In this document: positions 11,253 to 22,782 of the stretch, piece by piece
How the letters are laid out: the number at the start of each line of letters is the position of its first letter
Numbering within the stretch: the stretch's first letter is position 1
Assembly (NCBI GenBank): GCA_032209605.1
Contig: JASFXZ010000026.1
Span: 2,356,001-2,420,000 of the forward strand
DNA: 64,000 bases
Reading direction: 5' to 3'
Source of the DNA: Mactromeris polynyma
Lineage: Eukaryota; Mollusca; Bivalvia; Venerida; Mactridae
Translations under genes and position numbers: made by a program
Notes under the pieces: generated by a model
The model's input: the letters and a program-made list of their open reading frames with translations, nothing else
The model's database searches: none
What the model was told of the DNA's origin: nothing

Positions 11253-11800
11253 GGGCGAATTTGTTTGTACTAAACCGGTTTGAATCCAAAACTGGTTTGT
11301 CAAACCTTTCATTTGTTTTAACTAACTGGTTTCAAACTAAAACAAGTTTCTGTATTTGTTGATAACAAATCTTAAACTGGTTAGTCAAACTGACCGAACT
11401 GACTCCAAGTGTGGTTTGTCTGGTTTGATTTATCCGAATAATCGTATACTAGTTAAACAAAATGGTGGACTGATTTTATGGCGGGTGACCATGCCACTCA
11501 TATGTGGGGCAATGTTTAAAAATAAATGTTTCTTTGCTACATGGGAACCTGGCTTTAAAATTGTCCACGCTGTTACGTTGCAAAACAGACGTTTTAAAGT
11601 TCTTAACTCTGATTTTCTTATCACACACGAATCTGTCTGCAATCTTGCACACTCAAAATCACGTGGGCCATTTTTCATCGACCAAACCATCTGTTTGTTT
11701 GCATACCGATCTTAATCTTAACTGGTTTAAGTTTTTCAACCAAACTACAACAAAACTGAAACCTCAAACCTGAACCAGGTTTTGCAAAACAAATTCGCCC
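11253..11800. mobile_element. Nested TIR element with TAA target duplication (PIF/Harbinger-like MITE)
   Basis: A 548-bp insertion inside LINE ORF2. Its ends are inverted: gggcgaatttgttt at the left and aaacaaattcgccc at the right. It is flanked by TAA at 11250-11252 and 11801-11803. Without it the LINE reads DDFL-NKKRTY across the joint. A three-base TWA duplication fits the PIF/Harbinger superfamily. No transposase is present, so it is a non-autonomous copy. Short open frames inside it are not supported as genes. Confidence 0.85.
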
Positions 11801-11940
11801 TAAATAAAAAGCGTACTTACGCGAATGTGAAGCGCAAATATAAACGCATATTCATGAAAACTGAATGAAAACGGGTTTCATTAAATTATTCAAAAAATAT
11901 TGAGACACAATATAAAAAAACGCAAAATGAAAATAATTAC

Positions 11941-13907
11941 TTGAACTTAAATGACATATATTCGCATTTTAATGATTTATACGGAACAGTACCTACATAT
12001 AATAATGACCAAAGTAACGATGCGACATATGAAAACTATATCTATGACAATGATTTAGATATTGCATTTACTACTTCGGAAATAAAACATGCTGTTTTTT
12101 CACAGAATAACTCAAAAAGTCCTGGCACAGATAATTTAATAGCGGAAGTGTTTAAGAATTCTTTTGATATAATTTCACCATTTTTAACTAGATTTTACAA
12201 TAAAATATTTAATGATGGTGTATTCCCGAAATGCTGGGAAGAGGGTATTATTATACCTATATTTAAAGGCGGGTCTCACGAAGCAAAACACTTTCGAGGA
12301 ATAACACTCAACAATATTCTATCAAAAATATACTCCAAGTTGTTAGTTAATAGACTTACTACATGGGCGGATAAACATGATAAATTTATCGATAATCAGT
12401 TTGGTTTTCAAAAAAATAAATCAACCACAGATTGTATCTTTGTACTTTATGCTATAATTGCGAAAACTTTATCAACCAAAAAAAAGTATACGTAGCATTC
12501 TTAGACTGGGAAAAAATGTTTGACAGAATTGACAGAATGCTTTTATGGAGAAAATTACTGAAGGAGAATATAAGTACTAAATTCATAAATGCACTACAAT
12601 CTATGTATTCTACCGTTACGTCATCTGTTCGATATAATCATATGAAATCTAATCCGATCAACTCTAAAATCGGTGTAAAACAGGGCGATCCTGCCAGTAG
12701 CATTTTGTGTCTTTTTTTCCTTAACGACATATTAAATAATATAAATAAATCTATAACTGGTATTGTAAGCATTGATGATATACAGTTATTCCTTTTATTA
12801 TTTGCTGACGACGCTGCTGTATTTGCATATGATCCAGTATCGTTACAATCTATCCTAAATGATATAGAACAATACTGTAATACATGGAACTTAAGATTGA
12901 ATGTCGCAAAAACTAAAATAATGATTTTTGAAAAAGGAAGACATACGTCATATGATTTTTTCATCTATAATACACGAATTGACATTGTTGAATCATTTAA
13001 ATATTTAGGAATACATCTTTTTAAAAATGGATGTTGGAACCGCACTCAAAAACGAATTGCCCAACATGCCTCATTCTCATTACATAATTTATTTATAGTA
13101 TACAATCAATTAGATATTCCGATATCTCAGAGGATCAATCTATTCGACTCTATTGTTTTGCCAACATTAAACTATTCTGCTGAAGTCTGGGGTCATCATA
13201 CGAGCCCAAATATTGAAGCAATTTTCTCCACATTTTGTAGAAGGATATTATGTGTTAAACGATCAACAAATTTAAACGCTCTGTATGGAGAGTTAGGTCG
13301 TATACCCTTGTATATACACAGAAATTTAATATTGATTAAATATTGGATAAAAATATTAACACTTAACGAACAAAGTATACTTTTTAAAACTTATAAAATG
13401 CTTAAGAATGATGCTGATTATGGCCTATCATACAATGGGAGTAATTGGTCATATACTACAAAGAACATTTTAGAACAAATAGGATTGTCAAATATGTGGA
13501 ACAACCAATTTAACATGCTTATTAATTACAACACTGTTAAACAACGAATATTAGACATTTTTTACCAAAGCTGGTATTCTTCAATAAATAATTCAACTCG
13601 CCTAGAAACATACAGTTTATTCAAACACTCATTTAATTTAGAAAGATATCTCGACGTAATCAAAGAATCTAAATTTAGAATTGCTCTCGCAAGATTTCGA
13701 ACATCATCTCATGACTTAGCTGTAGAACGTGGCCGATATTTAAATATACATAGAAACGACAGAATTTGTAAAAACTGTAATACAGAAATAATAGAAAACG
13801 AATATCATTTTCAATTAATTTGCACAAAATTCTGTGATTTAAGATCAAAATATATAAAAAATACTACTACACATGGCCCACGAAACAGAAATTGTCTAAT
13901 CTTATGA
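11941..13907 (+). pseudogene. LINE ORF2, reverse transcriptase and C-terminal part
   Basis: The first half (frame 1, to 12495) shows SPGTDNLIAEVF, GIIIPIFKGG, FRGITLNN and FGFQKNKST, which are RT blocks. At an eight-A run (12478-12485) the frame changes by one base. Frame 3 then continues with VAFLDWEKMFDRID, GVKQGDPASS and the catalytic FADDAAV, to a C-terminal C-x2-C...H...C motif (ICKNCNTEI...EYHFQLIC) near 13768. Stop codon at 13905-13907. Relatives of this tail are in the - strand LINEs at 41404-42560 and 58512-58720, which are different, more CR1/L2-like elements. Confidence 0.85.
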
Positions 13908-16103
13908 CAGCAACATCAAACATTATTATCACCAATTTGGCCAAATATTTTTTCTACGCCAATCTAATTAGAAATTGAATAATTTTATGCTCATATTTTG
14001 ACATATTTTGTATGTATACATGCACTGTAACATCATGTGCTCTTCAGAAAATCTATGCCTTTTGTCAGAAATATTTTTGTATAATTGCTATAAAACATGT
14101 TAATATGTTTTGAATGCAATAAACTATTGAATTGAATTGAATTTAATTGATATAATATGTGGACATTTTATCAATTTATTTCTCGCAACCATATGCTTAT
14201 TACATATGTTTATACACATAACGATTGTGCCATGGGCTTATTTCTAAACAATATGCAACTAAAATAAAAGAAATAATACGAAGTTGTTTGACAAATACTT
14301 TTTTAATTAAGGAGTACAGGTATAAATATGTTTGTACTGTAATGTTTTGTTTTCTAGCCTATTTATTTAACACTGGATCGTTACATTCTTAGAATAATTA
14401 TGTTGAGTTTTGCCTTTTCAGCACGACACGTCCTTGCTTCTACGCTCCCATACATAGAAATTCCTCAATCCGTAATGTATGTGGCATTCACTGTAACAAC
14501 ATCTTTTTTATAAATGTAAAAGTTTGTTCATTGAATGAACAACACATAAGAAAACATGCGCGATGTAAAATTCGTTTATTTAAACGCTTGTCTACAATAC
14601 GCTCATTTTCAAGAAAACAAAGCTGACCACGAATGTCCTACCTCGTATGTCATAAAATAATACGATTGACTTCATCCGCATATTTCTGTGTTGCTATTGG
14701 TCGATAAATACAATATGGACGTTTATTCTATTGTAGTTTGTATAGACATCAGAATGTTGTTTGCATTTATATTAAAACAATCAGTTGCCTTTTAATCTTA
14801 CATTATTCGTTTTTAATTGTATCTAACTGATAGTATACACTCAACCCATTTTAAAACGCAAAGTTTTATTCCTGCGAAATGTTTGTAAATCGTCATTTTA
14901 CTGCATTTGGAAACTCATTTAATACCGGTAAATGGGATAAAGCGTACATGTACACACATAAATAGTATTGTGTCATTATCTTGTATTACTATGCAAGTCC
15001 AGGAAACTTGAGAATATTTGTATGGTGCGTTTTTAAATATATACATAATGTACTGAGAATATATTATATATACATTATATGCCGTGTTGTATTCATTACT
15101 ACATAATGTGATATTTTCATACTTATGCTTAGATGTATACATGAACTGAACATTACTAATATGTATACATGAACTGAACATTACTAAATAAACTTGTAAA
15201 CTTGCATACATACCTCTTGTGTTACTATATTTCTTAAAGGACTAATCCCGATCTCTCAAAACATCTCAAATAGAAATCTCAGTTCAGAATGAGATTTTGC
15301 TCAAATCAGAGCCTGAGTTTGAGATAATCAAATATTGGATGTCTTGAAACTTTCTGAGAAAAAACTCATCTCGTCTTGTTTGTTTTGAAATATCGATTTT
15401 GAGTCTGGTCTAAGATGAGAAAAATCTCAACAATTTTAGACAATATTTGAGCTGAGATTTGGCTCAGATTGAGATGCTTTGCGAGATCGGGGCCAGAGCC
15501 ATACACTCAGAGATAAATTTATAAGTTCTGGATAAAACATAATTTTATACATGTATTGTCTAAAAATCATTATCTAGTCGGAAGCCAGAATAATTAAATT
15601 TGTCAATACGAAGTTTATTCGCAGAATAATATCACAATTGCACCAGGATTAATTACCTGTGGCATTTTCTTCTGTAAGCACCGTGCATGTTGCGTAACGT
15701 CAAAGCCGTGAAAAGTTTAAAATACATGTTTATACACATGTTATACATCATTTCTTTCGAATGCTACATACAAGAGCATGGTGACCGAGTTTGTGAGATA
15801 TATACTTAACGCCATTCAAAATGCTACCAACAATTGTGCATATAGATAAAGTGACATCACAAAGGCAAAACTGTTCTTAATTTCTCAAACTTCATCAATA
15901 TAATGAAATAAGGAATAATTGGTCTCGAGTGTAATTAAATTTTGAAAAAGAATTAACACACATATAACTGTAACACGCTTATGACAGTTGGTACTAGAAA
16001 ATGACACCTAGTTCAAATAGTTGCGTTTCTAATAGCGTCCAGTATAAGTGGCCGGTGATTGTGCATAAATACCGTGCGGAACGCTAAACATCGCAATTAT
16101 ACC

Positions 16104-16368
16104 GTGACCGAGTAGTTAAGGCATCCGCATTGGAAGCGGGAGGTCGAAGGTTCGAATCCTGGTAGAGGTCCGTTCTGATATAGCCAGTTGGTGAGCCACC
16201 AGCTAGTTAAATAATGGTTACCGTGCGCCTATCTGCCTGGTGTCTGGCATTAAAGGATATGAATCGGGAAGTAAATGTGCTCAGAAAGTAGGTGTCTCAT
16301 AAGTCAGAATGGCTGTCCCTTTAAGTGTGGGTGACACTATAATAAATAAACACTACTTTACTTTACTT
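16104..16368 (+). mobile_element. tRNA-derived SINE, unit 2 promoter side
   Basis: Full head: A box gtgaccgagtagttaaggc, then ggaagcgggaggtcgaag, B box ggttcgaatcc, SINE body, and the tail aaacactactttactttac. The head resembles a Ser-type tRNA, but there is no acceptor-stem partner, so it is not a tRNA gene. Confidence 0.85.
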
Positions 16369-17196
16369 ATAACGATCGCTAGTTGCTTTACTCAAAGAGG
16401 CGTGTGACAGATGAACTCTTTTGAAGGAAAATGGTTGTTTCATTATTTATTTTAATATTACATTCACAGCAGAAAAGTAATTTTAATAAGTCATACAACA
16501 TACCTTTGAAAAAGGACTACAGTAAAACCTTTATAATAAGGCCAACCTAGGGACTCTTGCAAATTGGTCTGAATATAGAGGTGGTCTTGATATTGAGTTT
16601 AGATAAAGAGCAAAACATTGAAAACGTACTTGGTATTGTGTTCTTAATTTTGAGTAGTATGTGTCCTTTTGTATTGAGGTTGTCATTTTATTAAGGTTGT
16701 CTTTAAATGAAGTTTCACTGTACTGCAAAGGTAATACAACCTGTAGCACCACCATCTCTTCAACAACATCATCAACGGTAACACTTAAGGTGGTGAAGTC
16801 ACCATGTGTTTCAACAAGTTTATCAACATACACATTTATGGATTAACCCTATACACTGTATAGTAAAGTTGTACATGCATGTAGAATGACTTTTGAATAT
16901 AAAAAAAACTAGATGTTCCGTACTCATCCCTTGTTTCTGTTGTTGTTATTTTCGATAGCATGAGGTAGATTTGATTATTATCTTTGTATATACGTGTTTC
17001 AAATAACTTCATTATTTTTCAACATTTTTACAAAATTATAGCATTATTAGTTGAAGGACTGTATAACGATACAACAGTGTACATTTCATCTTGCTATATC
17101 ATGTAGTTTCCAAAATATCGCTTAAAAGTAAATATAGCTAGTTTCTAGGGCATTTGTCGCCATAACTACCCATTTAACGTCTAAATGATATTTCCC

Positions 17197-17445
17197 GGGA
17201 CGTCGGGCTAGTGGGTTTCTAGAGACCAAGGAGTCCGTGTCGGTATGCCTGGTTGTTGGTCCTCCATCTAGCAGACGAATGGTTCTACCTCCCTAGCTAG
17301 CATAAAATAATCAGGGGAGGCGGTAAATGTGCGCAGACAGAAAGTGTCGCATTAATCAGAAAAAAACTGACTGGCTCTTTAAATACTAGTAGGCGGTAAC
17401 TTACAGTAAATTATTACTTTACTACGTACGTTGTGGGAATATTAC
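17197..17445 (+). mobile_element. Diverged, headless SINE
   Basis: It shares the SINE body words (gtaaatgtgcgcagacagaaag, cttcc-poor middle, actggctctttaaatac) and an attactttact tail but lacks the A/B box head. It lies about 300 bp upstream of the copy-2 CRE; equivalents are at 26514 and 36071. Confidence 0.6.
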
Positions 17446-17754
17446 TGCACGCCTACCAAAATGTAGTGAAAAACAATCATTCGACCGATACATTGATTAA
17501 AAACACTACACAATAAAAGCTACACCCAATTAACGTAATTAAAGATTTATATCACTTTGCGGCTAGAATGTTTGGTTACTGTCTTCTAATATATCTTTAC
17601 CGCCAATTAGTTAGGCTGAACAACATACCGAAGACAATTCGTATTCATATTTTTTCTGTCATTTAAGTGTTCATTATAAATTAGTTTTAAAAAATCATTA
17701 TCAATTAAGCACTTGTACATGGCCGCACCTTGCTTTTGTTGTTGATTCATCGAG

Positions 17755-17810
17755 TGACGTCACTTAACATAAACTAGTAGAGTATATAAAGCAGAACATT
17801 CTCTTATCCA
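17755..17810 (+). promoter_or_regulatory. Core promoter of gene copy 2 (CRE and TATA)
   Basis: TGACGTCA lies at 17755-17762, TATATAAAG at 17783-17791, and the start is predicted near 17810. Spacing is identical to copy 1. Immediately upstream, roughly 190 bp present in copies 1, 3 and 4 are missing: ccgcacctt is joined directly to gcttttgttg at 17727-17731. The TTACGTAA site of the other promoters is therefore absent here. Confidence 0.8.
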
Positions 17811-18457
17811 GCATAAACACTGAAAACTGTTCAACAGAAAACACAAAGAGGAACAAAACGGAAGACAAAGTAAGTACAAATAGTGTTTAATTAGATTTTA
17901 AATTAGATAATTTTGCTAAAATTCAACATAAGTTTCATAATTGATAACAATTTTATACTTAATAGACTGCGAGACTTAGCATTTAAATACCATATTCTAA
18001 ATATGTTAGATTTAGAAAGTAAAGTAATTATTCAAATTCGATCAAATTGTTGAAACTAGAATAATCTATTTTAAGAATACTAGAATAATAGTATTTTTTT
18101 GCTGACAGTTCCAAGGCTGTAATTCGCTATGTGATTGTTGTTTCTGTTTGTGTTATGAATGTGTTTTGTAATTCGCTTTCCCCTGTGCAATTCTGTTACT
18201 TTATACAGTGTTCAGATTGTTTCCTGCCCATTTTTGGCCTATTACGGTCAGTTGTCTTGACTTGTCCTGTGATCTTTTCCATCCATTAATCCCCCCCCTC
18301 CCCCTCCCTTTACTGTCCACTTTAATTCTCCTAGTTATTCCTTGTGGTCTGCTGGGCCATTCCTTGTGGCTGAGAATGCGCAACAAAACGATCTAGGTAA
18401 CTAAATTATTATGCATTAATAGTCGTTTTTGTATTTATTATTTCAGCACATTGAAAA
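17810..18457 (+). other. 5' non-coding exon and intron of gene copy 2
   Basis: Predicted exon 1 is 17810-17869 (gacaaa|gtaagt). The intron is 17870-18446 (tatttcag), and the coding exon starts at 18447. The intron has about 55 bases (18165-18225) not found in copy 1, together with the same antisense dispersed element at about 18240-18380. Confidence 0.75.
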
Positions 18458-19717
18458 ATGAAATCCCTATTGGTTTTACTACTTGGCGTTACGGCGCACA
18501 CTTTGGTCAATGGTTTGCCCTTAGATAGTATCAGATGTCCTGTGAATACGTTGGAGAGTGGGAAATTATTTTTCCCTTACGAGGCAGATTGCGAGAAATA
18601 TATCCAATGTTCCGTAGACGCAGAACAAAAGATGACCGCCGCAGTAAGGCCATGTGCTTTTGCAACATTCTGGAACCAGAAAACTCTCGCTTGTACCTCT
18701 ACAGATGGTATGTTCTGCCAAAATGATAAATGTGCCAATAAACAAGATGGAATTAACAGAGATGACAATAGAAATTGCCGCGGATACTGGGAATGTGAGA
18801 ACGGACACTCCATCCCCAAATGTTGCCCAATGGGACAAAGGTTTGAACGTGATGTTCTACGTTGTGTTGATGTTGGAGTTGATGAAAACGAATGTAATGC
18901 CACATGCTTTGGTGACACTTATACCGCTTCAAATGAAACAGCTAATGATACGCTGATCGATGTGAATCCAGTCACACCTACTCCCTGTGCATTTGAATCC
19001 GTTCCAGATGAACTAGGTTTTTATTATCAATACGTTCATGGATATGCGATTAAACGTCCATGTGGAGCCGGAACACAATTTGACGAGACTGCATGTACTT
19101 GCTTAAGTATACCACATGCTCTCGAGTGCAGACCAGAAATTCATTTGATCTTTGACTCTGGAAATGTGGTTGACAAATCGAATAATGGTCACTACGTTCG
19201 TATTAATAACGTGCTGGTGGAAGACTATGCCGGTTACTTTAACGGAGACAACAGCACAATTGTCATCCCAAGATTTAACAACATTGGTCTTGAGAAGTAC
19301 ATGTTTATTAATATAACATATGACTCGTTTCCATCCCAATTCGCCTATACTCGCAGCATATTGTCTAATGATGGATGTGGAATTCCTCCGTCAGTCAGGA
19401 TTCTAGAGGACGACATGGATGTTACATTTACTGTTAGTACCACGAAGAATGACGGGCCGGTCACGGTAACTGTTCCACAACCGTCTGACAATTCAACATC
19501 CAACCTGAAAACTGTAAATTTCAAATTCGACGGAAACTCACGGTACCTCACCGGTGCAGTCAATGATGAATCAGCAAGTGTTGAAGCTGAAGGGTTCATC
19601 AAAAGTGTGCAATGTGATCTCACTATTGGAAAATCTAGTGGAGCCGCCTTCTTCCATGGGAAGATAACGGAAATCGCAATTTATTTGTGTGATCCAACAT
19701 CCACACCTTCTGCATAG
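18458..19717 (+). CDS. Secreted chitin-binding / laminin-G-like protein, copy 2
   Basis: 419 residues with the same architecture as copy 1: signal peptide 1-19, ChtBD2 domains at 27-87 and 92-146, CxC segment 202-215, LamG-like 226-412, and all cysteines kept. It differs from copy 1 at only four residues: T175 for S, Q207 for H, I309 for V and S394 for N. It is intact and has its own CRE/TATA promoter and poly(A) signal, so it should be expressed unless the missing distal promoter matters. The extracellular matrix role is inferred from the domain order shared with Pif/BMSP. Confidence 0.85.
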   Translation: MKSLLVLLLGVTAHTLVNGLPLDSIRCPVNTLESGKLFFPYEADCEKYIQCSVDAEQKMTAAVRPCAFATFWNQKTLACTSTDGMFCQNDKCANKQDGINRDDNRNCRGYWECENGHSIPKCCPMGQRFERDVLRCVDVGVDENECNATCFGDTYTASNETANDTLIDVNPVTPTPCAFESVPDELGFYYQYVHGYAIKRPCGAGTQFDETACTCLSIPHALECRPEIHLIFDSGNVVDKSNNGHYVRINNVLVEDYAGYFNGDNSTIVIPRFNNIGLEKYMFINITYDSFPSQFAYTRSILSNDGCGIPPSVRILEDDMDVTFTVSTTKNDGPVTVTVPQPSDNSTSNLKTVNFKFDGNSRYLTGAVNDESASVEAEGFIKSVQCDLTIGKSSGAAFFHGKITEIAIYLCDPTSTPSA

Positions 19718-19843
19718 TAAAGTACGGACATTTCGTTGGTTCAAATGTTTTGTTGTAAATGTCATAATATTCATATTAGTTAAGCTTTATTTGCTCACTG
19801 TGATTTTAAAGTACGTTTGAAAGAAATCCGAACATACTTACCA

Positions 19844-19849
19844 AATAAA
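19844..19849 (+). terminator. Poly(A) signal, gene copy 2
   Basis: AATAAA lies 126 bases after the stop codon. Confidence 0.75.
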
Positions 19850-20082
19850 ATATATTTTTAAGATACATGTTACTTGGTGTTGATATTTTTGCTAAAATAC
19901 ACTTACTTAAAGTATACGAGTATATGTGTATATGTGTATAATTGAAACTCTAAACTTTAACAAAAATGAATGAATAGTTGGAGCAGTACAATTCACATTC
20001 AAAGTAAAACAGATATGCTTTGTACGCTGACGAACATGTTTATTTAATACATTTGACGACGAAAGTTTGGAAAATTGTTGCA

Positions 20083-20381
20083 ATAGATAGTTCCCACATT
20101 TACAATATTACCTCCCTTGTTCTGAATTGTCGGCCATATTGATAGCCAAACTTGCTTAAGTTTATATGGCATTTAATTAAGACGATGATAAACTAGCAAG
20201 ATATAAAATAACTTATCCATTTTGCCTATGCGGGCAGTTGGTTCAGTAAGTTGAAGAAAAAGTTGTTGTTTTGTACTGTATGTGGAAATTACTCCTATAA
20301 GGGCTTATCAGTTTTGCCTATCAAATTGGCTGATAATTGAGAACAAGGGAGGTAAATATTGTAGATGTGGGAACTATCTAT
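20083..20381. mobile_element. Fold-back element B, unit 2
   Basis: Same inverted ends as the 7071 copy (tagttcccacattta... / ...tgtgggaactatct); nearly identical throughout. Confidence 0.8.
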
Positions 20382-22221
20382 ACACACAGAACCTGTGGAG
20401 ACCTCAAATATGACATTATATACCGAACACACAACCACACATTGTTTATTCGAAAACCTACTATCCGAATACTTGGTATCATCTGACTCAGATGATACCA
20501 AGTATTGGTGTACAATTACAATGTGACACATCTGACCAATATATACAGTATGTCCCCAGTTCAGATTGTTTATTCAAACAATTAGTAATTGGCCTACTTG
20601 ATTTTAAGAGTTTTATCGATTTAAACTTTTTTAGATCTATTTATTGTCCACATTTTCTGTACACTTCGTATTTTTCATATTTTTTAACAAAATCAGTAAT
20701 CGTTCATTAAAATGTTTCAGTGATATATGCTTTACATATTATTAAAATCAGTAAACATTCCATCATGAATGGTATGTGTAGCTGTTAGAATGTTTATCAT
20801 TTAAGACATTCATTTTGTATTTTATTTATATTTGTACTTCACAATAACATATTTCAAGACTGTAGAAATGCTGTTATGTATGTTAAAAAGAAATGATATC
20901 AAATTCAATTTATTATAGCATACTTAGCTTTCTGATAAAGAATAATATGTTTTGTATTTACTACATATGGCATATTAATATATACTTATATATATATATA
21001 GACAGGTATGATTTTGGCGTGGAAGGGACACAATCCAATCAGAGGGACAGGCTTTAACAAAGCCGCTAATCAAGAGAGATCATTCTTGATATTTATCCCA
21101 GAAAGCTGCACATGAATCAATATCATGTCCCGATGTATCTTTCTATGCTCGTGGATTTGAAATGGGCCATTCGAAACCATGTATTTTTCGAAATAAAATT
21201 GTGTTAGAGTTATCCAGCTTTAATACAGTTTTATACGACACTCCTTCCGAACCAGTTCTAATATATCCAGTACATTTAAACACGCACATTTTTTACCAAC
21301 CATACTTCTTTAAATTGTATTACTTTTAAACTCATTTTTTATTTAAAAAACATATTTATTGTCATATAATTTAGCATATATTTTGCATACACATGCAAAA
21401 TGTCATGTCAATTTCTTGTCTTGTATCCATAAAGTCATTTAATGAAAATTTAGAAATCCCACAATATGCGTTATCAAATGTAGATTAAGGTGGAGCCAAA
21501 TGCCCATGCGAGGAAACAGGCCTACGCGTAAAGATTCTGACATCGCGAGATTTACCGTGCCGCGCGATATTCTTTTTTTGACGTCTTACAATAAAACACC
21601 CAGTCTGATAAGGGGCAACATCCCTACTATGGGCGCATTGCCCCTCATCCAGATGCGCTTTGTCCCATACAAAATTAATAAAGTTATTTTAAATTTTTTG
21701 AGCCTTATCTCGTTTTGTTACTCGAGTTAAATATCATATAAATGTATACTTAGGTCTCGTACAAACTTGCACGCATAACCAGTTATATCTTAATCGAACT
21801 CATGGTTATTATTGTATCGTTAAATATTGCTTAATATGGGCGCTGTGTCCCACCTTACGTATATGTTACTTCATACTCGTCTTACAACTTTCATACATGA
21901 ACCAGAAGTAGAGAAATACTGACTTTGAATGTACACAAAAACCTCAATAATAAGACCACCATTGGAACCACTGAAAACTGGTCTTCTTATTGAGGTTGTG
22001 TTAATATTGCGGTTGAATAAAGAGCTAAACAGTGAAAATAGACTTGAATGAGTTAAAACAAATATTTCTTTGTTTAATATATATAATATAAACTCTACAC
22101 ACATAAATAACTAAGTCTCAATTCATAGGAATTTGACCATTTTCAGGTGTCTAAAAATCTCGGCCATAATATAGCATTGAAAGAAGGGCCTATAACGCAT
22201 ACTTTAAATCTGGCAATAAAT

Positions 22222-22373
22222 TCACGATTTCAGCTTCACGAATTCAAGATTTCAACTCCACGAATTCTATAATTTGTATTCGGGATGTTGAAATCATGAA
22301 TTCTTGAAGATGAAATCGTGACATCTCGCATTCAATATTATGAATTCGTGAAGTTGAAATTTTGAAATCGTGA
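22222..22373. repeat. Palindromic hairpin element, unit 2
   Basis: Tcacgatttcag at the left and its complement gaaatcgtga at the right; same element as 8612-8763. Confidence 0.7.
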
Positions 22374-22544
22374 CTTTCCTGGTAGAATAAATGATGGAGT
22401 GTGTATGTCACTACCGGTTGACTGTCTATGACTGTCTATGCGACTTGTTTACAAGCAGAGATGTAGCAAACACTTCGCACTTGTGTAAACATGGTTCTCA
22501 AAAATGGAATTTTAAAAAGTGTACACTGAAATGCTACATCAAAT

Positions 22545-22782
22545 GAGCGCCGCTGTACGATTTCCAACATCTCCTTTAGGTGACGTCATTTCCAGAAAAC
22601 GTCACTTGGGACGGATAAATGTACTGACAGTAAGCAATATTTACCCCATGTGGCAATATCAAAATGAAGTGTCCAATTGGAGAAAATCTTGTCTCGTACA
22701 TGCAAATAGTGACATCACATGTTGCGTTTTCTTGAAGTGACGCCACTTACAAAAGAGGTTGTAAATCCCCTAGCAGCGCTCC
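22545..22782. mobile_element. CRE-bearing fold-back element, unit 2
   Basis: A 238-bp copy. The left-arm CRE octamer TGACGTCA is intact at 22581-22588; the right-arm one is mutated to tgacgcca. Confidence 0.8.

Larger units (their letters stand above)
9874..14149 (+). mobile_element. Degenerate APE-type non-LTR retrotransposon (LINE) with a nested MITE
   Basis: The insertion breaks array sequence that is continuous in unit 2 (23395-23420). The break falls after gcgtagc, resumes at atataatatgtgg, and about six target bases (gacttc) are missing. It contains the end of ORF1, an ORF2 with endonuclease and reverse transcriptase domains, a C-terminal Cys/His motif, AATAAA at 14118 and an (ATTGA)n tail at 14126-14149. 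It is 5'-truncated inside ORF1 and broken by frameshifts and the 548-bp element at 11253. Removing that element leaves about 3.7 kb of LINE. Confidence 0.9.
4800..17754 (+). repeat. Tandem-array unit 1 (CRE to CRE)
   Basis: This unit carries gene copy 1 and its spacer. It is enlarged by the LINE at 9874-14149; without it the unit is about 8.7 kb. It lacks a stretch of about 0.68 kb that unit 2 has at 21073-21755. At that place it has an A/T-rich run with a small hairpin (atcacggac / gtccgtgat, 8097-8122). The spacer order is fold-back B (7071), palindromic hairpin element (8612), CRE fold-back (8938), LINE, SINE (16104) and diverged SINE (17197). Outside these elements no gene is seen. Confidence 0.85.
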
